Below, piece after piece: positions 21,180 to 29,356 of a stretch of DNA of 64,000 nucleotides (position 1 is its first letter; each line of letters starts with the position of its first letter). This stretch comes from CALKJU01 sp046349355. Its GTDB lineage: Bacteria; Pseudomonadota; Alphaproteobacteria; Geminicoccales; Geminicoccaceae. The stretch is from contig JAXMCM010000019.1 of assembly GCA_046349355.1 (NCBI GenBank), forward strand, positions 227,106 to 291,105. Direction: 5' to 3'. Under the pieces are notes generated by a model. It did not search any database. It worked only from the letters and a program-made list of their open reading frames with translations, and had not been told where the DNA came from. The position numbers and the translations under genes were made by a program.

Positions 21180-21854
21180 ATGGGCCTCGTCGACACCTTC
21201 TTCAACCTCGGCGTCGTCGCCCAGACCTGGCGGCTGCTGCTGTCCGGCCTGCAGGTGACGATCCTGCTGGGCCTGGTCAGCATCGTGCTGGGCATGGCCG
21301 GCGGCCTCGCCATGGCGCTGGCCCGGGTCTACGGCGCGCCGTGGCTGCGCATGGCCGCCGTCGCCTACATCGACGTCTTCCGCGCCATCCCGCTGCTGGT
21401 GCTGCTGATCGTCATCTACTACGCCCTGCCCTTCCTCGGCATCCGCCTGTCGCCCTTTGCCGCGGCGGCGGCCGCCCTGTCGCTGGTCTCCTGCGCCTAT
21501 GCCGCCGAGATCTTCCGCGCCGGCATCGAGGCCATCCCGCGCGGCCAGTTCGAGGCGGCCCGGGCGCTGGGCTTCCACTGGTGGCCGATGATGCGGCTGG
21601 TCATCCTGCCGCAGGCGGTGCGCATCGTCGTGCCGCCGCTCACCGGCAACTGCATCAACGTCATCAAGGACACCGCGCTCGCCTCGGTGGTGGCGATGCC
21701 GGACCTGCTCAAGCAGGCGACCCAGGCCCAGGCGCTGGCCGCCAACCCGACGCCGCTGATCCTCGCCGCCGCCATCTACCTCGCCATCCTGCTGCCGCTG
21801 GTCCGGCTGGTGGCGATGCTCGAGGCCCGCTTCTCCGAGGCGGCCCGGCGTTGA
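21180..21854 (+). CDS. Amino acid ABC transporter permease (HisM/GlnP type)
   Basis: 224 residues with about five membrane helices. The N-terminal LLSGLQVTILLGLVSIVLG segment and RAIPLLVLLIVIYYALPFL are typical. The EAA loop reads EAARALGFHWWPMMRLVILPQAVR, followed by LTGNCINVIKDTALASVV, as in polar amino acid permeases. Its stop overlaps the next start by 4 bp. It forms an importer with the preceding binding protein. Confidence 0.92.
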   Translation: MGLVDTFFNLGVVAQTWRLLLSGLQVTILLGLVSIVLGMAGGLAMALARVYGAPWLRMAAVAYIDVFRAIPLLVLLIVIYYALPFLGIRLSPFAAAAAALSLVSCAYAAEIFRAGIEAIPRGQFEAARALGFHWWPMMRLVILPQAVRIVVPPLTGNCINVIKDTALASVVAMPDLLKQATQAQALAANPTPLILAAAIYLAILLPLVRLVAMLEARFSEAARR

Positions 21855-22333
21855 GCCCCTTGCGCCCCCTGCCGCTGACGCCCGACGCCTTCCGGCCCTA
21901 CGGCCGCGTCGCCGCCGCCGGCCACGGCGACGTGCGGTCGGTGAACGCCGGCACCGCCCTGCGCTTCGATGCCGACGCCGGCTTCGACCGTGCGGCGGGC
22001 GCCACCCGGCCCGTGCTCGCCGTCTACCGCAGCCAGCCGCAGGCCCTGCCGCTGGCCGTGCCGCTGCTCGAGCGCCATCCCCATTCGAGCCAGACCTTCG
22101 TCGCCATGGACGGCGCCCGCTGGCTCGTCGTCGTCGCCGTCGATCCCGCCGTTCCGGCGGCCTTCCTCGTCGCCCCCGGCCAGGCCGTCACCTACGGCCG
22201 CGGCGTCTGGCACAGCCCGCTCCTCGTCCTCGGCCGGGCCGCCGACTTCGCCATGCTGATGTGGGAGACCGGCGCCGGCGACGATACCGAGCTGTTGCCG
22301 CTGGACCGGCCGCTGACCGTCCTGGAGCCCTGA
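21851..22333 (+). CDS. Ureidoglycolate lyase-like protein (AllA family)
   Basis: 160 residues from TTG 21851, which overlaps the permease stop. The family pattern is clear: LTPDAFRPYGRV at the start, LERHPHSSQTFVAMDGARWLVVVAV in the core, and GQAVTYGRGVWHSPLLVLG near the end. AllA releases glyoxylate and urea from ureidoglycolate in allantoin degradation. No other allantoin gene is adjacent, but the next gene is a class V aminotransferase-fold enzyme and the upstream pair is a polar-solute importer, so a ureide or amino-acid-amide substrate is plausible. That last point is inference. Confidence 0.86.
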   Translation: MSPLRPLPLTPDAFRPYGRVAAAGHGDVRSVNAGTALRFDADAGFDRAAGATRPVLAVYRSQPQALPLAVPLLERHPHSSQTFVAMDGARWLVVVAVDPAVPAAFLVAPGQAVTYGRGVWHSPLLVLGRAADFAMLMWETGAGDDTELLPLDRPLTVLEP

Positions 22334-23532
22334 TGCAGCCCGACCTCGCCTTCATCCGCAGCCATTTTCCGGGCCTCGCCGGCGACTGGGTGTACATGGA
22401 CAACGCCGGCGGCAGCCACGTGCTGGCCACCGTCGCCGACCGCATCCGCGACTTCCTGCTGACCACCCCCGTCCAGCACGGCGCCTCCTACGCGCCGTCG
22501 CGGGAGGCCTCGGCCCGGGTGGCCGCCGCCACCGCCGCCATCGCCGGCATGATCAATGCGGCGCGGCCCGAGGAGGTGGTGATGGGCCCCTCCACCACCT
22601 TCCTGTTCCAGCAGCTCGCCCGCGGCATGGCCGACAGCCTGCAGCCCGGCGACGAGATCGTCGTCACCGATGTCGACCATGAGTCGAATATCGGTCCCTG
22701 GCGTAGCCTTGAGCGACTGGGCGTGGTGATCCGCGAGTGGCGGGTCGATCCGCGGACCTTCGAGCTGGAGCTCGACGCCCTCGGCCGCCTCCTGGGCCCG
22801 CGCACCCGGCTGGTCTGCGTCACCCACTGCTCGAACGTGCTGGGCACGATCAACCCGATCCCGGCGATCGCCGAACGGGTCCATGCCGCCGGTGCCGAGC
22901 TCTGCGTCGACGGCGTCGCCCTGGCGCCGCACCGCCGGGTCGACGTCCAGGCCCTGGGCTGCGACTGGTACGCCTACAGCTTCTACAAGACCTACGGACC
23001 GCACCACGCCGTGCTGTGGGGCCGCCACGAGCGCCTGCTCGAGCTGGCCAGCCTCAACCACGACTTCATCGGCAAGGACCGCGTCCCCTACAAGCTGCAG
23101 CCCGGCAACGTGAACTACGAGCTGGCCTGGGGCTGCGGCGCCATCCCGGACTACCTCGCGGCACTTGCCGCGCACCACGGTGCGGCCGATGCGTTCGCGG
23201 TCGTGGCGGCGCAGGAGGAGGCGCTGGCCGCCCGGCTGCTGGACTGGCTCGGGCGGCGCAACGACGTCCGCATCGTCGGCCGCCGCAGCGCCGCCGCGGC
23301 CGACCGGGTGCCGACCGTGAGCTTCACCGTGCAGGGCCGCCGCTCGTCGGAGATCGTCGCCGCCGTCGACCGGCACCGGGTCGGCATCCGCTACGGCGAC
23401 TTCTACGCCCGCCGGCTGATCGACCATCTGGGCCTGCAGGACCAGGACGGCGTCGTCCGCGTCTCGATGGTCCACTACAACACGCTGGCCGAGGTCGACC
23501 GCCTGATCGCGGCCCTCGACGAGACCCTCTAG
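22333..23532 (+). CDS. Class V aminotransferase-fold PLP enzyme, cysteine-desulfurase-like
   Basis: 399 residues from ATG 22333, sharing its A with the previous stop (TGATG). It has the fold-type I pattern: YMDNAGGSH near residue 20, VVTDVDHESNIGPW, VCVTHCSNVLGTINPIPAI, and the PLP-lysine segment YSFYKTYGPHHAVLWG (Lys near residue 219). The C-terminal stretch VPYKLQPGNVNYEL matches the VC1184-like subgroup of cysteine desulfurase-related proteins, whose activity is not established. No conserved loop cysteine typical of IscS/SufS is evident. Tight linkage to the AllA-like gene suggests a nitrogen-compound pathway rather than Fe-S assembly. Confidence 0.88.
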   Translation: MQPDLAFIRSHFPGLAGDWVYMDNAGGSHVLATVADRIRDFLLTTPVQHGASYAPSREASARVAAATAAIAGMINAARPEEVVMGPSTTFLFQQLARGMADSLQPGDEIVVTDVDHESNIGPWRSLERLGVVIREWRVDPRTFELELDALGRLLGPRTRLVCVTHCSNVLGTINPIPAIAERVHAAGAELCVDGVALAPHRRVDVQALGCDWYAYSFYKTYGPHHAVLWGRHERLLELASLNHDFIGKDRVPYKLQPGNVNYELAWGCGAIPDYLAALAAHHGAADAFAVVAAQEEALAARLLDWLGRRNDVRIVGRRSAAAADRVPTVSFTVQGRRSSEIVAAVDRHRVGIRYGDFYARRLIDHLGLQDQDGVVRVSMVHYNTLAEVDRLIAALDETL

Positions 23533-23756
23533 GGCGAGGTCGGCCGGGCGTTGTCCGGGACCGCCGGACCCTCGCCGGCCCTGCGCGGATGGACCAGCCC
23601 GGCGAACGGGCTGGCCAGGGTCGCCGAGGCCGCCGCCGGCGTGCCGGGCTCCGGCATCGGAAGCTGCGGCAGCACGTCGATCACCGCGGCGAAGGTCACC
23701 AGCAGGGCGGCGCCGCTGAAGGTGTAGAAGGCCCGGCGGGCGCGGGGAGCGTACAC
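23529..23756 (-). CDS. Small single-pass membrane protein, hypothetical
   Basis: 75 residues starting MYAPRARRAFYTFSGAALL, with one hydrophobic segment (residues 12-30) and a Pro/Ala-rich tail. It is convergent with the aminotransferase gene, overlapping by 4 bp. I do not recognise it. Codon pattern and the positively charged N-terminus before a helix make it plausible, but a non-coding frame is possible. Confidence 0.45.
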   Translation of the reverse strand: MYAPRARRAFYTFSGAALLVTFAAVIDVLPQLPMPEPGTPAAASATLASPFAGLVHPRRAGEGPAVPDNARPTSP

Positions 23757-23817
23757 GGGAGACCTCGGGGCTGGAGTGGCTCGGGTCCGGCACGCGCCGT
23801 TCCCGCTGCCCCGAGGT

Positions 23818-24222
23818 CTAGGCCGGGCGTGTTTCGCGCCGACGCCGTGGCCGCCGGTTTTGTGTCACAACCGTGCCGTCGGGCCGCCGCGGCTTGGCCG
23901 GGGCCGTGCGCTGCGCCGCCTCGACGGCGAGCCTGGCCCAGGCCAGCATCGCCTCGGCGTCGTCGAGCGATTCCGCCGGCGCCTCGAGGTAGGGCAGCGC
24001 CACCGTCCGGGTCTTCGCCCCGTAGACGAACGGCTCGCAGCCGGCCGCCTCGAACTGCGGGCGCGTCACCGGGTCGACCTTGAAGTAGAGCCGGTCGCCG
24101 GCGATCAGCCCGAACATCCGCTCGCCGCGCATCAGCCCCCAGCCGCCGAACATGCGCCTGGCCCGCACCCCGCCCAGGGGCTCGAGCTGCTCCACCACGA
24201 ACGCGACGAATCCTTCGGCCAT
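23818..24222 (-). CDS. TfoX/Sxy N-terminal domain protein
   Basis: 134 residues. It contains the TfoX_N pattern RARRMFGGWGLMRGERMFGLI, then DRLYFKVDPVTRPQFEAAGCEPFVYG and ALPYLEAPAESLDDAEAMLAWARLA, followed by a basic Arg/Pro-rich tail. In gammaproteobacteria full-length TfoX regulates competence. Stand-alone N-terminal-domain proteins such as this are widespread and of unknown role. The tail is rich in Arg and may bind nucleic acid, which is speculation. Confidence 0.86.
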   Translation of the reverse strand: MAEGFVAFVVEQLEPLGGVRARRMFGGWGLMRGERMFGLIAGDRLYFKVDPVTRPQFEAAGCEPFVYGAKTRTVALPYLEAPAESLDDAEAMLAWARLAVEAAQRTAPAKPRRPDGTVVTQNRRPRRRRETRPA

Positions 24223-24427
24223 CGGCTCCCGCGGCGACCGGACATCCCGTCACGACCCTAGAGCGCCTGCAGCGCCGGCTCCACCGCCTTGGCGGCCCGC
24301 GCGCGGCGAGAGCGGCCGTCCCGGTGCCGGAGCCCGTCCTGCCGCATGGCCGGCGGCGTTGCCTTGACCGCCGCGGGGCGGTCGGGCTCGATGCGTCTCC
24401 GACCAGATCGACGAAGGGGGGAGGCCG

Positions 24428-25795
24428 ATGGCAGGAAAGGCGAGGCTGGCGCGGATCGAGCTGCCGGAGTTCGGCATGCCGACGGTGCAGCCCGAGGTCC
24501 CGCGCGCGACCTACGCGCGGCGGCTGGAGGCACTGCTCGCCCGCATGGCCGCAGCCGGGCTCGACGCGCTCGTCGTCTACGGCGACCGCGAGCACGCCGC
24601 CAACGTCGCCTGGCTCACCGGCTACGATCCGCGCTTCGAGGAGACGCTCTGCATCGTCCGGCCGGGCCACCGGCCGACGCTGCTCGTCGGCAACGAGGGC
24701 TGGGCCTATGCCGCGGTAGCCCGGCTCGACGTCGAGGTCAGGCTCTGGCAGCCGCTGAGCCTGCTGGCGCAGCCGCGCGACCGGGTCCGGCCGCTGCCCG
24801 ATCTCCTGCGCGAGGCCGGCCTCGACCGCGGCCAGCGCCTCGGCGTCGCCGGCTGGAAGTACGACGTTGCCGATCCGGCCTGGCTCGAGGTGCCGCACTG
24901 GCTGGTGACCGCCCTTGCCGGCTTCGCCACCCCGCGCAACGCCGGCGACCTGTTCATGGACGCCGGGACCGGCCTGCGCATCGTCAACGACGCCGACCAG
25001 CTGGCCGCCTTCGAGTTCGCCGCCTGCCATACCTCGACCGCCGTCCGCGACGCGATCCGGGCCCTGCGCCCGGGCATGAGCGAGCTGGCGCTGAGCCGCG
25101 CCATGGGCCTGACCGGCCTGCCGAGCTCCGTGCACCTCGTGCTGACGAGCGGGGAGCGGACGGCGCTGGGCCTCGCCAGCCCGTCGGGCCGGGTCATCGG
25201 CGAGGGCGACCCCCTGGCCGTCGCCTACGGCGTCTGGGGCGCCCTCAACTGCCGCGCCGGCTTCGCCGTCGCCGACGCCGCGGGCCTGCCCGAGGCCATC
25301 CGCGACTATGTCGAGCGGCTGGTCGCCCCCTACTTCGCCTGCGTCGCCGAATGGTACGAGACCCTCGGCCTCGGCGTTCCCGGCGGCGTGCTGCACGATC
25401 TCGTCCAGCGCCACATCGGCGATCCGTTCTTCGGCGTCGGCCTCAACCCCGGCCACTCGATCCACCTCGACGAGTGGGTGAACTCGCCGGTGCTGCCGGG
25501 CTCGACCGTGGCCTTCCCGTCGGGGGCCGCCGTCCAGTGCGACATCATCCCGGCGACCGGGACACCGTGGTTCACCACCAACATCGAGGACGGCGTGGCG
25601 CTGGCCGACGCACCGCTGCGCGAGGAGCTGGCGGCGCGCTATCCCGAGGCCTGGGGGCGGATCGAGGCGCGCCGCGCCTTCATGCGCGAGGCCCTGGGCA
25701 TCCGGCTCAGGCCGGAGGTGCTGCCGTTCAGCAACATCGCCGGCTGGCTGCCGCCGTTCCTGCTCGATCCGGGGCGGGCGATGACCGTCGCCTGA
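24428..25795 (+). CDS. M24-fold (creatinase/prolidase-like) protein lacking standard metal ligands
   Basis: 455 residues from ATG 24428, after GGGGGAGGCCG. The N-terminal creatinase domain includes LDALVVYGDREHAANVAWLTGYDPRF, and the C-terminal half has the pita-bread order. Where M24 peptidases carry DxG...D, this protein reads VAYGVWGALNCRAGF. The histidine motif survives (NPGHSIHLDEW), but the first glutamate segment reads TVAFPSGAAVQCD; a late NIEDGVAL is kept. It is therefore probably not a dinuclear metallopeptidase. It could be a creatinase-like hydrolase, which works without metal, or a binding protein. It is the last plus-strand gene before the polysaccharide locus and converges on the UXS gene. 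Confidence 0.85.
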   Translation: MAGKARLARIELPEFGMPTVQPEVPRATYARRLEALLARMAAAGLDALVVYGDREHAANVAWLTGYDPRFEETLCIVRPGHRPTLLVGNEGWAYAAVARLDVEVRLWQPLSLLAQPRDRVRPLPDLLREAGLDRGQRLGVAGWKYDVADPAWLEVPHWLVTALAGFATPRNAGDLFMDAGTGLRIVNDADQLAAFEFAACHTSTAVRDAIRALRPGMSELALSRAMGLTGLPSSVHLVLTSGERTALGLASPSGRVIGEGDPLAVAYGVWGALNCRAGFAVADAAGLPEAIRDYVERLVAPYFACVAEWYETLGLGVPGGVLHDLVQRHIGDPFFGVGLNPGHSIHLDEWVNSPVLPGSTVAFPSGAAVQCDIIPATGTPWFTTNIEDGVALADAPLREELAARYPEAWGRIEARRAFMREALGIRLRPEVLPFSNIAGWLPPFLLDPGRAMTVA

Positions 25796-25798
25796 GCC

Positions 25799-26761
25799 TC
25801 AGGCGACGGATTCGGGATAGCGGGCGATGATCTCGCGGAAATAGGCGATGGTCCGCTCGAGGCCGGTCTCGAGCGGCACCGTCGGCTCCCAGCCCAGCTC
25901 GGCCCTGGCCTTGCGGGTGTCGGCCTTGCGCCGCACCGGGTCGTCCTGCGGCAGCGGGTGGTTGACGATCTCCGACCGCGACCCGGTCATGGCGATGATC
26001 CGGCGCGCCAGGTCCTCGATCGGCATCTCGTCGGCGCTGCCGAGGTTGGTCGGCCCGGTGACCGCGTCCGGCGCCCGCATCAGCCGCAGGAAGCCCTCGA
26101 TCAGGTCGTCGACATAGAGGAACGAGCGCGTCTGCGAGCCGCTGCCATAGATCGAGATCGGCTGCCCGGTCAGCGCCTGGACGATGAAATTCGACACCAC
26201 CCGGCCGTCCTTCGGGTGCATCCGCGGCCCATAGGTGTTGAAGATGCGGGCAACCTTGATGCGGACCTTGTGCTGCCGATGGTAGTCGAAGAAGAGCGTC
26301 TCGGCGCAGCGCTTGCCCTCGTCGTAGCAGGCGCGCGGGCCGATGATGTTGACGTTGCCGGAGTAGGTCTCCGGCTGCGGGTGGATCTCCGGGTCGCCGT
26401 AGATCTCCGAGGTGCTGGCCTGGAGGATCTTGGCCCGCACCCGCTTCGCCAGCCCCAGCATGTTGATCGAGCCCAGCACGCTGGTCTTGGTCGTCTGCAC
26501 CGGGTCGAACTGGTAGTGGATCGGCGAGGCCGGGCAGGCGAGGTTGTAGATCTCGTCGACCTCGACGTAGAGCGGGAACGTGATGTCGTGCCGCATGATC
26601 TCGAAGTGCGGATCATTCAGCAGGTGTGCGATGTTGTCCCTGCGGCCCGTGTAGAAGTTGTCGACGCACAGCACGTCGCAGTCGTCGGCGAGCAGGCGCT
26701 CGCACAAGTGCGAGCCGAGGAACCCGGCACCGCCCGTGACCATGACCCGCTTGCGCAACAC
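25799..26761 (-). CDS. UDP-glucuronate decarboxylase (UDP-xylose synthase type), SDR family
   Basis: 320 residues. GTG 26761 is chosen because it gives the usual N-terminus RVMVTGGAGFLGSHLCERL; the longer open frame is low-complexity. Motifs are the NAD-binding GGAGFLGS, PASPIHYQFDPVQTTKTSVLG, ASTSEIYGDPEIHPQ, and the catalytic YDEGK in GPRACYDEGKRCAETL, which is diagnostic for UXS. It converts UDP-glucuronate to UDP-xylose, a sugar donor for surface polysaccharide. It stands at the edge of a glycosyltransferase cluster, transcribed divergently from it across a 266-bp gap with no clear signal. Confidence 0.92.
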   Translation of the reverse strand: MLRKRVMVTGGAGFLGSHLCERLLADDCDVLCVDNFYTGRRDNIAHLLNDPHFEIMRHDITFPLYVEVDEIYNLACPASPIHYQFDPVQTTKTSVLGSINMLGLAKRVRAKILQASTSEIYGDPEIHPQPETYSGNVNIIGPRACYDEGKRCAETLFFDYHRQHKVRIKVARIFNTYGPRMHPKDGRVVSNFIVQALTGQPISIYGSGSQTRSFLYVDDLIEGFLRLMRAPDAVTGPTNLGSADEMPIEDLARRIIAMTGSRSEIVNHPLPQDDPVRRKADTRKARAELGWEPTVPLETGLERTIAYFREIIARYPESVA

Positions 26762-27027
26762 GCAGTTTCTCCGACAGGCTGGCCGCACGGCCTGGGCAGT
26801 TGCGGCGCGGTCACGTCTAACGGCAATCGCGGCGGCGGCCAAGCCATGTGGGCATCGATGCTGTGGTGCGACCGTTGAGGTAGCGCTTGAGCTAGGGCGG
26901 AATACCGCTGACTTGGGACAGTCCTGATAGTATGAGACGCGGGCTTGGCAGTGGCACCTCGGACCCGACGGGGTGGTCTGGACGTTTCTGGCGGCGGGCC
27001 CCCGAAAGGCAGAGGCAGGCAGCGGGC

Positions 27028-28104
27028 GTGGAGCACGAGGTGGCTGAGGCAAAGCCGACGCTTTGCATCATCAACTACAACGGGGCGCGGTTCATGCCGA
27101 CCACGCTCGGCTCGGCCGTTGCTCTCTCGGATCGCTTCGCCGAGATCCTGCTGGTCGACAACGCCTCCACCGACGACAGCGTCGCCATCGCCGAGGCGTC
27201 CTACCCGACGGTGCGCGTGCACCGGATGCCGGACAACCGCGGTCCGGGAGCGGCGCGCAATGCCGGCCTGCGCGAGGCGGCCACCGACCGCATCCTGTTC
27301 ATCGACAACGACGTCAACCTGAGCCGGGACTGCGCCGATTTCCTGGTCCGCGCGCTCGAGGCCAATCCCAACGCCGCGGTCGCCGCACCGCGCGTGCTCT
27401 ACGCCCACAAGCCCGAGATCATCCAGTACGACGGCGCCGGCAGCCATTTCCTCGGCGTGATGACGCTGGAGAACCCGGACGTCCCGGCGGCCAGCACCGA
27501 CGACGCGGTGCGAACCACCCTGTCCGTCATCACCTGCGCCTTCATGGTCGCCCGCGAGCGCCTGCCCGAGCCCGAGCCCTTCGACGAATCCTTCTTCATC
27601 TACCTCGAGGACCACGACTTCGGCGTGCGCATGCGGGCCCTGGGTGCCGAGATCCTGGCCGTGCCGCAGGCCGTCTGCTTCCACGGCGAGGGCACCGCCG
27701 GCCTGTCGATCCGGGCCGAGGGCAAGTATTCCAGCATGCGGGTGTTCTGCCTCATCCGCAACCGCTGGCAGTTCATCCTCAAGAACTACTCCCGCCGCTC
27801 GCTGATCGTCCTGTCGCCGCTGTTCCTCGTCTACGAGCTGGCGCAGCTGGGCCTGGTCATCCGCAAGGGCTGGTTGCGCGAGTGGGGCCGCGCCGTCGCC
27901 TGGATGTGGAACCACTGGGGCGAGGTGATGGCCAAGCGCCAGGCCGTGCAGTCGCGCCGCAAGCGTCCCGACCGCGACCTGCTCAGCGGCGGCTCGATTC
28001 CGTTCCGCGACGAGCTGTCGTCCTCCTCGGTCGAGCGGGCGTTGCAGCGGGCGCTCAGCACCTTCGCCGACGTCTACTGGCGCGGTGCCGCCCACCTGAT
28101 CTGA
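27028..28104 (+). CDS. Glycosyltransferase family 2 (rhamnosyltransferase-like)
   Basis: 358 residues from GTG 27028. A longer frame to ATG 26932 lacks family similarity at its start. The GT-A domain begins PTLCIINYNGARFMPTTLGS, with the nucleotide-binding LLVDNASTDDS and the DxD-type motif FIDNDVNLS. The acceptor region has FDESFFIYLEDHDFGVRMRALG, where the EDHD is the usual catalytic-base region of WbbL-like enzymes. The C-terminus carries one or two hydrophobic segments (LIVLSPLFLVYELAQLGLVI). It opens a run of polysaccharide genes on the plus strand. Confidence 0.91.
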   Translation: MEHEVAEAKPTLCIINYNGARFMPTTLGSAVALSDRFAEILLVDNASTDDSVAIAEASYPTVRVHRMPDNRGPGAARNAGLREAATDRILFIDNDVNLSRDCADFLVRALEANPNAAVAAPRVLYAHKPEIIQYDGAGSHFLGVMTLENPDVPAASTDDAVRTTLSVITCAFMVARERLPEPEPFDESFFIYLEDHDFGVRMRALGAEILAVPQAVCFHGEGTAGLSIRAEGKYSSMRVFCLIRNRWQFILKNYSRRSLIVLSPLFLVYELAQLGLVIRKGWLREWGRAVAWMWNHWGEVMAKRQAVQSRRKRPDRDLLSGGSIPFRDELSSSSVERALQRALSTFADVYWRGAAHLI

Positions 28105-28159
28105 CCTTCCGGCCTGCGCCCGGCCGCAGGCCCGCGACGAAAGGCTAGAGCTCCCGACC

Positions 28160-29356
28160 GTGCCCCAGGATCGTCCGGACAGGCGTGCGCTGCTGGTCGA
28201 GCCGCAGCCGTTCTACACCGACCGCGGCACGCCGATCGCCGTCCGCTACGTCCTCCGGGCGCTCAGCGAGATGGGCTGGAGCGTCGACGTCCTGACCTTC
28301 CCGATCGGCCAGCCGGTCGACCTGCCCAACGTCCGCCTGCACCGGGTCGGCAACCCCTTGGGCTTCGCCCACGTCGCCGTCGGCTTCTCGCCGCAGAAGC
28401 TGTTCCTCGACGGCCTGCTTGCCATGGATCTCGTCCGCCGCCTGCGCCGCGAGCGCTACGACGTCGTCCATGCCGTCGAGGAGGCGGCCTTCCTCGTCGC
28501 CGGGCTGCGCCCGGGCCGCCGGCCGCCCATGGTCTACGACATGGCCTCGTCGCTGCCCGAGCAGCTGGCGCAGAAGAAGGCCTTGCGCGGTCCCGCCCTG
28601 CAGCGCGGCTTCCACGGCGCCGAGCGCTGGCTGCTGCACCAGGCCGGCTGCGTCGTCTGCAGCGCCGGGCTGGCCGGCCACGTCCGCCGGGCCGCCCCGG
28701 GCGTCGCCTTCCGCGAGTGGCGCTTCCCGGCGGAGGAGGAGCATGCCGACCCGGCCGAGGTCGCCCGGCTGCGCCAGGAGCTGGCCATCCCGGCCGGCAG
28801 CCGGGTGTTCCTCTATCTCGGCAATTTCGCCGCCTACCAGGGCGTCGACCTGCTCCTCGCCGCCGCCGCCCGGGTGCTCGCCGAGCGGCCCGAGGCCGTC
28901 TTCCTCTGCGTCGGTGCCGCCAGCCAGGCCGAGCTCGACGGCGCCGCGGCGCGTTTCCCCAAGGCCCTCCAGGACCGCGTCCGCCTCGTCGGCCGGCAGC
29001 CGCGCGAGCGGGTCGCGGCCTACCTGACCCTTGCCGACATCCTCGTCTCGCCGCGCAGCTACGGCGCCAATTTTCCGCTCAAGCTGTTCGACTACCTGGC
29101 CACCGGCAAGGCCATCGTCGCGACCGGCATCGAGGCCCACACCTGCGTCCTCGACGACCGCATCGCCCGCCTCGTCCCGCCCACCCCGGAGGGCCTCGCC
29201 GACGGCATCGCGACACTGATCGCCCGCCCCGACGAGGCCGCCCGGCATGCCGCCGCGGCCCTCGACTTCGCCCGCCGCGAGCTCAGCTGGGACAGCTTCA
29301 AGGCGCTGGTCGCCGACGTCTACGCCACCGCCATGGCCGGGGCGCCGCGGGCGTGA
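28160..29356 (+). CDS. Glycosyltransferase family 4
   Basis: 398 residues from GTG 28160. It has a GT-B fold: an N-terminal acceptor domain with RGTPIAVRYVLRALSEMGW and YDVVHAVEEAAF, and a C-terminal donor domain starting FLYLGNFAAYQGVDLLL. The donor-binding loop SYGANFPLKLFDYLATGKAI has Asp where many GT4 enzymes have the second Glu of E-x7-E. There is no signal peptide. Its stop overlaps the next gene by 4 bp, so the two GT4 genes are co-translated. Donor and linkage cannot be read from sequence. Confidence 0.9.
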   Translation: MPQDRPDRRALLVEPQPFYTDRGTPIAVRYVLRALSEMGWSVDVLTFPIGQPVDLPNVRLHRVGNPLGFAHVAVGFSPQKLFLDGLLAMDLVRRLRRERYDVVHAVEEAAFLVAGLRPGRRPPMVYDMASSLPEQLAQKKALRGPALQRGFHGAERWLLHQAGCVVCSAGLAGHVRRAAPGVAFREWRFPAEEEHADPAEVARLRQELAIPAGSRVFLYLGNFAAYQGVDLLLAAAARVLAERPEAVFLCVGAASQAELDGAAARFPKALQDRVRLVGRQPRERVAAYLTLADILVSPRSYGANFPLKLFDYLATGKAIVATGIEAHTCVLDDRIARLVPPTPEGLADGIATLIARPDEAARHAAAALDFARRELSWDSFKALVADVYATAMAGAPRA

